This document shows positions 12,607 through 23,933 of a stretch of DNA of 64,000 nucleotides, piece after piece. Where the stretch lies: positions 39,440,051-39,504,050 of the forward strand of contig NC_133108.1 of NCBI RefSeq assembly GCF_022965805.1, read 5' to 3'. The notes beneath the pieces were generated by a model. It was not told where the DNA came from. It searched no databases and worked only from the letters and a program-made list of their open reading frames with translations. Positions within the stretch are counted from its first letter, which is position 1; every line of letters starts with the position of its first letter. The DNA comes from Primulina eburnea. Taxonomy: Eukaryota; Streptophyta; Magnoliopsida; Lamiales; Gesneriaceae. The translations under genes and the position numbers were made by a program.

Positions 12607-13761
12607 TTTAAATTATGACTTGCTCGACTCAATTTCGATCGAGTAATTAATTAAAGTTAAAAGAAACGACTCAAACTCATCTTGAGTAATGACTCAGAGC
12701 TTGATAAATTCAAGTTCGAGTCGATTTTTTATTGAGCCGAATTTCTCATCATTAGGTTGGTTCACTTTCTAATTTCTATATATTAATTATTCAATTGTTT
12801 CGTCGGCAAAGCATTTCAACTATTGTTTTATTTTTTTTTTAGAATTTTCTAAGTATTTCAATTATTATTTTTTATTTTTTTGAAATTTTCTGAGCATTTC
12901 AATTATTATTAGTGGACTAAGTGGTCGTAAAATGTTTTAATGATTTTTGATTATGATGACTAGAAAAGCTCGTTGAGATCATAGTTTATACCAAAGTGTC
13001 TTAAAATTTCAATATGATTGTTAATTATGATGATTTTAAAATTTTTAGGCATTTCAATATTATTCTTAATTATTGTTTAATTCTGCTCGACTCGTTTACA
13101 TTTCTATTGACATTATTCTATTTCTAACGGATTGTATAAATTCATATCTATTGTGTACTTAATTGTATTTAGTTGAAAATAATCATACTATTAATGATCA
13201 TACTTATTCATTTGCAATCACAAATACTCTTACGGAATCTACGCTGAAGTGAATTCTATGTATAAATGAATTAATTTGAGTCACCGGGAAAGAATGTTGA
13301 AACGGGAAGACATAATGTTGAATATTTTGAATATACGATATATATACATTATGAGTTATTATCCAAAAATATTCCAAGAAAATTATACTTTCGATTCTAT
13401 AACATGCAGGTTTTTCGGTCATGTTGACGGTCAACTTATTATCTCGATCCACCGGCTTATATTGTTTTTCAATTGATGGTGTTATATAAGGTACATCAAC
13501 AATGTCATATATCATATCGACAATTTTCGATGAAAAATCGTTATTTTCTGATTTTACGACATTATTTTCCGGTGTTCGTTAACATTAAGTTGAAAATAAC
13601 TAAAATTGATGGAATGCAAATTAATGAACTAAATCATACATTGGCCGACAACTATAATAAAAAATGAAAAATTTATACTTTATACGAGGGAAAATATGAT
13701 TTTCCCAAATTATTGCTATTTCTATCAAAATGTGTATGCATTGTTAAATCTAATACAAATT
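12607..13761. other. Intergenic DNA
   Basis: AT-rich, with loosely repeated T-rich phrases (AATTTTCTAAGTATTTCAATT and similar) around 12840-13060. No gene seen. Confidence 0.45.
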
Positions 13762-13920
13762 GAGTAGGTCTTTTGTGAGACGGTCTCACGAATCTTTATC
13801 TGTGAGACGGGTCAATCCTACCGATATTCACAATAAAAAATAATATTTTTTCATGTATAACACAAATAAGATATATATCTCACAAAATACGACCCGTAAG
13901 ATCGTCTGACACAAATTTTT
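13762..13920 (-). mobile_element. GTGAGAC MITE-like repeat, copy d
   Basis: Inverted copy starting GAGTAGGTCTTTTGTGAGAC. The right palindrome has decayed (GATCGTCTGACACAAA). Confidence 0.78.
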
Positions 13921-14689
13921 TATATACAAATTCAATTGATAAAACTTAGTCATTATGATATTAATTAATGGACAACAGAATGCTAAATGCAGTGGTCAAT
14001 CACGTTACAACGATGTAGGTTTTTTTAGTGTAATGCTAAAAATATAATAAATATATTGTACAACAACGATATTTATAATAATTATATCATTAAATTTTAC
14101 TATTATATCAAGACAATTTTTTATTATCACATGAGATTTCATGTTGAATTTATCATGAAATTTTGATAAGTGAAAATTTTGTATTGATTTTTTTGTGCGG
14201 TAAGAATTTTTGTACAAATTTAACTGTATATATCATTACTTTTTTGTATCAGCAAAAAACGTTATATTGAATAACACATTAAATTCAATGTTGTTTTTTT
14301 TAATTTATTTAATCTACAATATTACATCTATTTTTTTTGTTTTTAGAATGAAGAACTTTAATTTTTGTTGCCTTTTAATAGGCAAGCATGCCGGGTAAGA
14401 TTTCACCTCCAAAAGAACAGATTGACTAAATATATGTTGTTGAACCCAATCATAGTTTCCGACTTTATATTAATTTCCAACAAAGGAACAGATAATAAAA
14501 GTCTCGGAATTTTTTTAAATCCAATTGGATGGTCCCAATATAAATGCGATTGTTATAGATAAGATACAGTAGATGATTATTGAGATAAGATCTATATTTT
14601 ATCATGTTATCAACTATTTAAATTATGTCTCAAATGATTAATAAAGCATTCTAAATCATTCTCGCTTCTCTATATTCTCTACTATTCAC

Positions 14690-14900
14690 AACATGTTATC
14701 AGCACGAGTATTTTTTAAGGTAAAATTCATAAATAATTTATTCTTATTCTTGTATGAATGCTCTCCAAGAAGCACAATATTTAGATTTAATATTGATGTT
14801 TCCGAAGTAGCACAAATTGTAGGTATATATTGATGCTCCAGAGGAAGTACAATTTTTAATTTTATATTGATGCTCCTAAAATAGCACAACGCGACTTTAT
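14690..14900 (+). mobile_element. Possible decayed Copia-type leader with primer-binding-like site
   Basis: ACATGTTATCAGCACGAG near 14691 resembles the primer-site context of some plant Copia elements. It is followed by three or four imperfect ~60-base repeats built around TGATGCTCC...AGCACAA (14755-14890), as in some retroelement leaders. No coding region or second LTR is found, so this is only a candidate relic. Confidence 0.3.
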
Positions 14901-15197
14901 GTTGATAATATTGATAGATATATGAATAAAATATAAATTTATAAGATTAATCAATATTCTCAAAGAATATTGATATAATATCATAAAGATTTATCAATAT
15001 CTATGAATAATGTTGATATAAAATATAACATTATCATATTCCTGAATAATTTAGATAAATGTTATATGTTTCAACAATATTTTGGTTGAAATCAATATTT
15101 TATTTAGTCGTAGACTGTAATTGATGGTTGTCCGTTATTTGTTGATGTATACTCTTTGAATTTAAAAATAACTTCATAATTTTTCTTTTCTTCTTGG

Positions 15198-15356
15198 CAA
15201 AAACTTGTGTGAGACGATCTCACGGATTGTATTTTGTGAGACGGATCTCTTATTTGGGTCATCCATAAAAAAATTTACTTTTTATTGTGAATATCGTTAG
15301 GGTTGACCCGTCTCACGAATAAAAATTCGTGAGACCGTCTCACAAGAGACCTACTC
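15198..15356 (+). mobile_element. GTGAGAC MITE-like repeat, copy e
   Basis: Forward copy with both ends present (GTGAGACGATCTCAC and GTGAGACCGTCTCAC). One T-rich core segment is missing. Confidence 0.78.
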
Positions 15357-16830
15357 TTTCTTCTTTCCCCGAGTTACCTAACTAGAAAAATTCAATACTC
15401 TAAAAAAAATTTCAACAAAAAATTATTTTTCAAATTTCATAATTATTCAATTTTCAGTTATTCTAACTACAAAAATCGCAATACAAGCCTTATAATAATT
15501 GTACATAAGTAATCATCAAACATTTCAACCAATTTTTTTATTATTTCGAAAGTCCGCAACAATAGATTTTTGAGGTAAAAATTCGAAGTCCAAAATTCAT
15601 ATACATCATAAGTCAATATTATTACAACTCAAATAATCACAACTAAATATTCGACATGATCCTAGAGTTGTCGAATTTTTACCTCAAAGTCCCATAATTT
15701 CAGAACACACGATAGTAAACCAACCAACAGACAACGATGAAGAATGATTTATGAGAGTTGTACTATTTTTAATTTTTAAACACGAGACTGAAAATAAAAA
15801 ATTAAAACTATTAATTTTTTTTAAAAAAATAAGTTGAACTTGAACCCACCCTAGTACAAGGGTGGCTCCCCCTACACACTATATTTATGTTCGAGGAAAT
15901 ATCAGGTTATTCTACATTATATGGGGAGTTTTTTTTTTTTAGTCATTTTAGCTAACCATTATTGGAGAAGACAAAATTATAAGAAACATATGTATGAATG
16001 AGTCTTTACGTTAATGCTTTATCTAATAAAGAAAGAAAATTTCAACCTATTTAAAGTTATCAGATATTTATATTTTATAATATAATATTTACATATATAC
16101 ATACTCAAAACTAAAACGAAAAATTCTACAAACTTATTCAATTTTGAAATTTGGTATGTTAACTTCTAATTTTCAGTTATTTAAAGTCCGTTACTGATGT
16201 TACATCAAAAAATATTGATATGTCACTGAAAATATTAACGTCTCATCGAAAAATATCGATACGACATAATTTTTTTTTTTTTTTTTTAGATGTCACGTCA
16301 ACAGTTGAACTTAAATATTCGAAAATAAGAGTTTTTTAATAAAATTGAAAAATGGACGATTAGACCCGTGAATGGATGGGTGGAGACTAAAGAGAAGGTG
16401 GGGCATGCATACATTCGCACGCGGTTTTGACAAAGCACGACGCGGAGATTGCTTTCTACAAAGCGATTGTGGAAAATGAAACCAAAGCCTTCACGAGATT
16501 CACATTTAATTTATTCTCGGAATTTAATTTAAACCCTTTATAATATCAGTTTTGGTGTGCAAATTTGGGACAAGTTTCTTTTAATTTTATGATGATATTA
16601 TTTATTTTAAGTTGTTGTATTTCAACATCGTAAAATATTTTATTGAAATCATTTTGAATTTTGCATCGAGCGATAGCTATTAAGTATAATAACTATTCAC
16701 GTGCTATAATAACTATTCACGTGCTAACTATATGAGATAGATATACGACTCGACTCATTGAAATTAATATTTTTTACGTTCAAAATATTAATTTTTCTAG
16801 ATCTTAAGCGAATTTTGTTTCTATTCATGC
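15357..16830. other. Intergenic DNA
   Basis: AT-rich up to 16330, more balanced at 16370-16500, with no coding pattern. Contains a 20-bp direct duplication holding CACGTG at about 16685-16725. Confidence 0.45.
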
Positions 16831-16998
16831 AGATAACTGTGGAAGATTTCATCCTACTTTGCGGGGCATTGCCTCCATGAAAAAAACCAAAGGTCCAGAT
16901 TTATACACATATACATGGGGTCCACCAATTTCTTTAAAATCAATGGCCCAGATCCTGTGGAGACAGTGCCCCATAGGTAGTGTCGAACCTTCCGATAA
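16831..16998 (+). repeat. Imperfect inverted repeat (hairpin) of unknown origin
   Basis: GGGGCATTGCCTCCA at 16862 pairs imperfectly with TGGAGACAGTGCCCC at about 16958-16972. Weaker pairing extends about 25 bases outward on both sides (CTACTTTGC against the complement of GGTAGTG). The loop is about 80 bases. It could be a decayed small inverted duplication or a small-RNA precursor; no known miRNA was recognised. Confidence 0.4.
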
Positions 16999-17340
16999 CT
17001 GTGATGGAAAAATCTTGAATCCGATTATATATATATATATGATAACATTATTAAGATTTAAAATATGCATGATATTGATATATTTATTATAACGAGTCAA
17101 ATATAATTGAATGCATTGGATTCATAAGTTCAATAAACTAATCCTAGTTATTGTCAATAAGTCAATCGTTGTTACATTGTCTCTATGAGTGACACTAAAT
17201 TTACTTAGGCTCCTAAATAAAATATAATTTAATTTAAAAAAATTCAAATTTTATGTATCCTATATACTTACTCACACACACACATGTACTGAAAAAAAAG
17301 TTCCATAAATTATTAAATAACTGAAAAAACTTTATTATGG

Positions 17341-17520
17341 GTAGGTCTTTAATTTGTGAGACGATCTAACGAATCTTTATCTATGAGACGGGTCAATCAT
17401 ACCGATATTCACAATAAAAAGTAATACTCTTGACATAAAAATAATATTTTTTCATGGATGACCCAAATAAGATATCTGTCTCACAAAACGACCCGTGAGA
17501 TCGTCTCACACAAGTTTTTG
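17341..17520 (-). mobile_element. GTGAGAC MITE-like repeat, copy f
   Basis: Inverted copy with full core, including the AATACTCTTGACATAAAAAT segment missing from copies c and d. Confidence 0.78.
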
Positions 17521-18238
17521 TTAATTATTTACTCCCACATGTGTTTTGAAACAAATTATTAAATAACTGGAAAACCAAATTCCATAAATAAGTTTTTCAT
17601 TTTATCATTATTCAATGAGTACTGTTCAATAAAATATGAAAAAATTATTGAAAGTATGCATGTTTTTAATGAACAAAGTAGATTAATTATAAAAAAAATA
17701 ATACTTAATACAAATATTAAATTATGTATTTTTGACGAATAAAAATAATAATATAACTTTTTTATATTTGTTACGAAATAAATATCTAGGGTTTCAAACC
17801 AACTATTCCCTCGTGAATATATAGGTCCTGTAGACCCGTGGATAAAATCAATATCATCCGACCAATACAAGTGCATGGTAGGAAAATGTTAGGTAATTTG
17901 CAGTCCAACTTGTCTGTTTCACTTTTACAAATAAAAAATAATCACGTTTTTTCGCGGTCGTCCTCTCTACCTAATGCCAGTAGTACCAGTGAATAAATGG
18001 GGCCAATAAATAATAAAGTCATAATTTTTTTGAATAAAAAATTAATGATTCTTTATGACAAGTTGGTGAGAAGTAAGTTGGGGAAAAAAGTACTTAATAG
18101 ACTAATTATAGCTAGTGTAACAACAGGTAATAAATTTCTTGGCAGGGGCTTAAACACGTTCTTAAATGAGAGATTTTATATTTTTTTCAATGAAATTATT
18201 TTCAATTAATTAATTATCTAGAATATAATCGTTCATGT
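17521..18238. other. Intergenic DNA
   Basis: AT-rich with no coding pattern. Short frames at 17559-17876 and 17997-18209 are compositional. Confidence 0.4.
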
Positions 18239-18670
18239 TAAAGTGTAATAGTTGTCTCTATTTGATAGAGCGATCAAACCATTTCGCTTGAGCCGCTGTA
18301 CGATTTAAAATATTTAAGGTGCACTATTATCATCTAGAGCTTTTGATAAAACGACAAACGTTCAGTCCTATAATTAGTATGAGAGACAAAGCTGTGAGTT
18401 TGTTCGATTCTCATTGATTCCAAGTGCTGCAATTATTGTGAGAAAGATTGTTGAAGTGCAATAATTGTCTATGTTGGATAGAGCGATTGAACCATGTCGT
18501 TTGGAATGATGTACAATTTAAAATATTTGATTAGCATCGTTATCAACTTTTATATATTTTAGTACAACGGCAAGCGATCACTCCTACAATTGGTATCGAA
18601 GAAAAGGTCATGAGTTCGAAACTCATTACTCACAAGAAGTGTAATTATTATGAGAAAGATTGTTGTGATG

Positions 18671-18675
18671 CAATA
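18671..18675 (+). repeat. Left target-site duplication CAATA
   Basis: CAATA directly before the TG of the solo LTR, repeated exactly at 19851-19855 after its CA. Confidence 0.85.
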
Positions 18676-19850
18676 TGTGAGAACCCGAATTTCCAGCAAA
18701 AACATTTCAGTAAGCAATGTAAAATTTCCAGCATAAGATAATATTCAGAAGCTGGTACTTTTCCAGCAGACATGTATTTTCCAGCAGCAGCAGTAGAAGA
18801 AGAACGAAAAATCAGCAGCAGCAGAAGGGCGAGAAAGAAGCAGCAGTCAGTTACTGATTCAGCTCAGACTTGTAACTGAAGCATTAACATGGAATAAAAG
18901 CTGTTAATGTCAGATTATGACCATTAATTGGAAACGTAACAGTCAGAATGTGGCCTATAAATAACACCCTCAAGTCTCTGAAATGAGTTACACAAGCTTT
19001 GAGATTATCACTTAAATTTCGAGTTAAGAAAGAGTGCCTTTGTCAAGCAGCAAAATCTAGTAGCGAGAACAGCCAAATTCCAGTAGACTTCAACCGAAAC
19101 TTTAAGCAAATTACGGTAAGTGGGCTTATATATAAATAACTTGAAATCCGTTTGATAATTCTGTTTTAAAGTGTGTTTCTGTATGTTAATTCTGACATAT
19201 GTTTTGAAGCACTGAAACTCCCTAGTGAACTAATGGTAGGAATATATATTCTGAACATTTTCTGAATTTTGATTCTGATTCTGGCCTCACCCCTTAGAGG
19301 AGAGAACATATAGGGGACTGATATCAGTTTAGCCATGAAATTCACTAACGTGTTCAGTGCTTACTAATTCTGATTTCTGTTCTGAAACCTGCAAAGTCTG
19401 AATTCTGATTTCTGTCATGAAATACGAGTTTCTGTATACTATTGTATTACTGTTTCTGTTGAAAACGATTTCGAAAACTGGGAGTTAATCCCGCCCCTGC
19501 TTACTGAGTGACAATCATATCACTCATCCACCAAACCTATCTCAGATAAGAGTACTGAAGAGATGTTAGAAGAAGAAGAGCATATCCAGTTCTGGGGCTG
19601 GTGAAGAAGACTGTTGTTCTCAGTTTATGTTTATTTTTATTCCGCTGCATCTGTTAAGATACTGTAATATTTGGTTTTACATTTCCGCTGTAAAACATCA
19701 GCATTCGAGTTGTAACAGACAATTGATTTATTTCGTATTATGAATAAAAGACTGGTTTATGAGATTTTGTACTTCTGAGGCTTGTTGTTTTCGAATGTAA
19801 TATTGGAGAGCAACGCCGGTGTCAACCAACCCCCGTCCCGGGGCGTGACA
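18676..19850 (+). mobile_element. Solo LTR (1175 bp) of a Gypsy-like retrotransposon
   Basis: Starts TGTGAGAACCCGAATTTCC and ends CCGGGGCGTGACA, so it has the canonical TG...CA ends. It is flanked by the perfect 5-bp duplication CAATA and splits a tandem-repeat unit whose two parts rejoin when it is removed. TATAAATA at 18956-18963 is a likely TATA box, and GAATAAAAG near 19742 a likely poly(A) signal, giving a U3-R-U5 order on the + strand. No gag or pol is present. This is the expected product of LTR-LTR recombination. The lineage is inferred from the end motif only. Confidence 0.88.
18956..18963 (+). promoter_or_regulatory. TATA box within the solo LTR
   Basis: TATAAATA about 280 bases inside the LTR, in less AT-rich surroundings, suitably placed for U3. 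Confidence 0.5.
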
Positions 19851-19855
19851 CAATA
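19851..19855 (+). repeat. Right target-site duplication CAATA
   Basis: Second copy of the 5-bp duplication that frames the solo LTR. Confidence 0.85.
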
Positions 19856-19942
19856 AGTGTCCATGCTGGGTAGAGCGATCGAATTATGTCTATTGGGCTA
19901 CTGTACATTTTAACATATTTGAGTTGTACTATTGGCATAAAC

Positions 19943-20125
19943 CCATAATTGAGTCATTTGTAAACTACACGCTCCAGATGTTTATTCCTGGGCGTGAGAG
20001 GGGTGTGTTAATTGTCCCACATCGGTTGGTTAAATAACCTGAGAGTTGTATATATGGGTTTGGACAATCCTCTCCCCTTGAGCTAGTTTTTGAGATTGAG
20101 TTAGGTCCAAGTTCCAATCTTAACA
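19943..20125 (+). mobile_element. Short TRIM-like element with TCCCACATCGG motif
   Basis: Holds GTCCCACATCGGTTGG, a motif common in short plant LTR/TRIM repeats, and ends GAGTTAGGTCCAAGTTCC...TTAACA. It is flanked by ATTGGCATAAAC (19931-19942) and ATTGACATAAAC (20126-20137), an 11/12 match. It interrupts a tandem unit. No coding capacity. Class uncertain: a 12-bp flank would fit SINE-like insertion better than an LTR. Confidence 0.55.
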
Positions 20126-20544
20126 ATTGACATAAACTATAATTTTTAGTAAAACGACAAATGTTCGGTCTTAGAGTTCTACTGGGATCTAGTCATGACA
20201 ATTAATTAACAAATTACGTAGAATTGAAAAATTATCATTTAATTTTAGAGCAAAAATCTGTTGTCAAGTGACAAATTGATATACGAATTATTGTAATAGT
20301 TCAATTTACACATATCCAATTAAAAGAGAAAACATACCCTTAAACTAAATTGTTTTTAAGTTCATTTATTATTATTAAATTCAATTACATATATTTTGTT
20401 CATTGAAATAGTAAAAATAAATACTTTCGACCATAGAATCATGCAATTCAGAACAATTAGTAAGATTTTCCACACGCTGTTGTGTCGGTACTCCAGCCGT
20501 CACACACGAATGTTTTTCTCTTTTCTCAGAAGATTTTTATTTTC

Positions 20545-20745
20545 ATGATCTACAAGTCACGAGTTCGATTCTCAGTGATGCAAGAAACTCTATTATTAGG
20601 ATGAAGACTATTGAGTACAATAATTATCTCCACTGTACAGAGCAATCGAAACATGATTCTTGAGCAGTTATATGCTTAAAAGATTTAAGTTGCACATTTA
20701 CCATCGATTATAACTTTGATAAAGTGATAAGCACACATCCTACAA
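20545..20745 (+). repeat. ~215-bp repeat family, degenerate unit 3
   Basis: AAGTCACGAGTTCGATTCTCA, then TATTAGGATGAAGACTATTG, then ACAGAGCAATCGAAACATG and AAGTTGCACATTTACCATC follow the order seen in arrays 1 and 2. Confidence 0.65.
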
Positions 20746-20935
20746 TTTTGTTGATATATGATTTATTTATTGAGTTGCAAATTAATTATCATACAATTAT
20801 AATATTAAAACATATATAGAGAAAAATAATATGATTTTATTATGCATTTAGAAATATTTTTAAAATATATTATATTTGAGCATATAATTTATCTATTGCG
20901 TTATATTGTATTAACTAATAGTTAACGAAAACTCA

Positions 20936-21109
20936 TATGAGATTGTCGCATGTGTCGCTTTCATGAAACAAATTTCTAGCCGACCCGATCAATGAATATT
21001 ACTATAATTTTACGGCAAAATTAATTTTACATTATAAATATTGATCGAATCAACCCGTTCAGTCTCACATATATAAATCAATGAGTTCGTTTCACAGAAG
21101 AACTACTCA
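20936..21109 (+). mobile_element. GTGAGAC MITE-like repeat, degenerate copy g
   Basis: Recognisable ends only (ACTCATATGAGATTGTCGCAT; AACCCGTTCAGTCTCACATA), with a diverged core. Confidence 0.45.
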
Positions 21110-21726
21110 TGATAGTTATAGTTTAAAACAAAAAATTATGATATTTATTTATCATAAATACAATTTTAAAATAAATATAATATTGTTAAAAAAAATAAAA
21201 TATTAAAAAATTGTGTACTTTATTGAATTTAATAAAAGTAATTCAACTTAAAAAAATTTATTTTAAGTGTAAACTTGACTTTTTAGTTGAATCATTTATC
21301 GATTGAACCATTTCAAAAGTGTATATATCAATTTTCTTATTTAATCGATTTTTTGTGTACAAATTTTACTATTTAATTTTATCATAAATATAGATGACGA
21401 TAATATAATTTAGATATTTTAAATTATATAACAATCTAATCGTTGTCACAGTCGTCACCATTATTATTTCCAACAAATTAATAATCGAGGTGAAAACTGC
21501 CCTCTTTGCCTGCCACTAATATTCATCATTTTCTCGATTCGTGTAATATTTTTTTACTATTATTATTAATAATAATTTTATTACAAGAATAATTATTCTC
21601 AAAAAAAAAAATTTCGACGAATTGATGGGCATGGCTGGCTGGTTTTAATGAAAGTTGAAACAAAAAGGATACGAAATATTTTATTATTGACAATTCAATA
21701 TACAAAAAAAAAATCATATTTGATAA

Positions 21727-21864
21727 TCTTGCTCACCTATCGTTTTTACGAGACAAATCTCATATTTAATCCGACCTATAAAATTATTATTTTTATGTAA
21801 AAATGTTATTTTTTATTTCAGATATATAAATCTATGAGACTATATCATAAGAAGAATTACTCTT
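21727..21864 (+). mobile_element. GTGAGAC MITE-like repeat, degenerate copy h
   Basis: Weak copy: ACGAGACAAATCTCATATTT near the left and TCTATGAGACTATATCATAA at the right. Confidence 0.4.
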
Positions 21865-22256
21865 CAAAATAATAATAAGAGAAGAAGAAATTATGCTGAT
21901 CATAGAAAAAAATTAATAATATAGAATTATTAACGCGGTTTCTTGGAATATAGGATTTGATTGACTGGATAAAGATTAACGAGTCAACTCTTAAGTCCTA
22001 TGTGAAATTAATGTATATATTTTATTATTTTTTTTATAAAAAAAAAATTGTGTACAGAAAAATAATCCCAAATCAACCACGTGGTGTTTTGTTTCGCCGG
22101 AAACAATCCAACTTCCCACCACTTAAAATCATCCACCACAATATTTTAGCTTTCATAGTCCCATGTTGTTTGCTGCCAATCCCATTAATTTTTTTTTTTT
22201 TTAGGTTTTTCCTTTGTGTTAATATTACATACGCATCACGACTAATATTATATAAG

Positions 22257-22437
22257 CAAAAACTTGTGTGACACGGTCTCACAGGTCGTATTTTGTGAGA
22301 CAGATATTTAATTTGGGTCATCCATGAAAAAGTATTGATTTTTATACTACATGTATTACTTTTTTATTGTGAATATCGGTAGGATTGACTCTTCTTACAG
22401 ATAAAGATTCATGAGACCGTCTAAAAAAATCTACTCT
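22257..22437 (+). mobile_element. GTGAGAC MITE-like repeat, copy i
   Basis: Forward copy with complete core. The right palindrome is decayed (GAGACCGTCTAAAAAAATC). Contains GAGACA. Confidence 0.78.
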
Positions 22438-23249
22438 ATTATATATTATTCATCAGCTCATTGTTGGAACCATGCGAATACACATATTATTGTTATTTCT
22501 AACTTCTCCTTTAAATGTGTTAATATATTAACTGCAAATGTTTTACACTTATTGTTAGAAGTAAATGTTAAAAATTAATATATTATGTTTAATTTATTCG
22601 TTAGATTTTTTTTAAAATAATAAAATCATTGTACAGAGTACAGACTTGTACCAACGTACTTTGCCAATGCTCATTGCTACTTTACGGGCTAGGTTAATTT
22701 TTTTTAGCTGCCAAGGCCACGGCCCATTATTTGCTGCCCAAGAATAAAGAGTCTCATTATTGATTAACCTCGCTTTTCTTGTGGGCCTATATTATTGCAC
22801 TCGGGCTTTACACACAATTAGTTTTTGGCTAAATATAAGTTTTTGAAAAATATTTAACTCAATTAAATTTTATTTTCCTGAATATCTATGGGGAAAATAG
22901 ATGCGATGTTCAAGTGTATTTGAAATACATTGTAGAGTGTTATTTTTTTTAAAAAAAAAAAAATTGTTGACCGATGTTAGATAAAAATAATGTATTTTTA
23001 TATTATCTTATTAAGCGTAGCGGCTGTTATCTTTTGATGTACTTTGATTAAACATAAATTTTCAATAGTCTACAAATCACGTCAATCAGCTAAAACACAA
23101 TGAGTAAGACTAGCTCATATCGAGAAAGCAAAAACAATAAAGAATCCAACACTAAAGAATCCAACACCCGATTCTTTGATAGATGTTAATTATATCATAT
23201 GTTCCAGCTAACCTATTGAAAGTCGTTATTTTTCATCATTAGTTACACG
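22438..23249. other. Intergenic DNA
   Basis: No coding pattern. A moderately GC-balanced patch at 22640-22800 has no recognisable feature. Confidence 0.4.
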
Positions 23250-23429
23250 AGTAGGTCTTTTGTGAGACAGTCTCATTAATCTTTATCTATGAGACTGGTC
23301 AACCTTACTGATATTCACAATAAAAAGTAATACTCTTAGCATAAAAAATAAAATTTTTCATGGATGGCCCAGAAAAAAGATTCGTCTAAAAAAATACGAC
23401 TCGTAAGACTATTTCACACAAATTTTTGC
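23250..23429 (-). mobile_element. GTGAGAC MITE-like repeat, copy j
   Basis: Inverted copy, about 500 bases upstream of the UBP1 start codon. Contains GAGACA in its left palindrome. Confidence 0.75.
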
Positions 23430-23933
23430 TTAGTTACACAGCAAACATAATTGAAATCGTAGAATCAAGTTTTTTTTTAAAAGAATAAAACATGAATCCA
23501 ATGTGTTTCTCTGTACCGCGCTTGTGTACATTATACATGCAAAACATTAATTAAATTTTATATATATAAAAAAACACTCATTAAAATTTTGTTTTTTTAT
23601 AAAAAAAATAATTCCTGATTTCTTACATCATCAATCTTGTCGTTACCGCAGTTGATTAAATCTAACGGTCAGAAAAACAAAGGCAATCGAAGCCCGAGGC
23701 CTAATACAATTGATCCCCATCTTCATCTTACCCGTGTCTTCTCACCTGCTGTCCTGTCCTGCTTCGGGGTTTTTTTTCCTTTCTTCTTCTTTTTATTTTT
23801 CTCTTCATTTTTCTTATTTTTTAGGTTTTTTTCCTCGTTCATTTTGCGTGCCTTGTAAGAACCTTAATTTCTTTTTTGTTTTATCACCTTTTTTCTGCAA
23901 CTTTTTTTGTGTGTCTTTCGAGTATAGACGAAG

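Larger units (their letters stand above)
18239..20200 (+). repeat. ~215-bp tandem repeat with tRNA-like block, array 2, interrupted
   Basis: Units begin near 18243 (TGTAATAGTTGTCTCTATTTG) and 18458 (GTGCAATAATTGTCTATG). A third resumes at 19851 after a solo LTR and again at 20126 after a short second insertion. Recurrent blocks: TAGAGCGATC(G/A)AACC, a GCACTATTA-type block, AGAGCTTTTGATAAA, and GAGTTCGAAACTCAT preceded by TTGGTATC. The interruptions fall inside otherwise alignable units, so the array predates both insertions. Confidence 0.75.
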
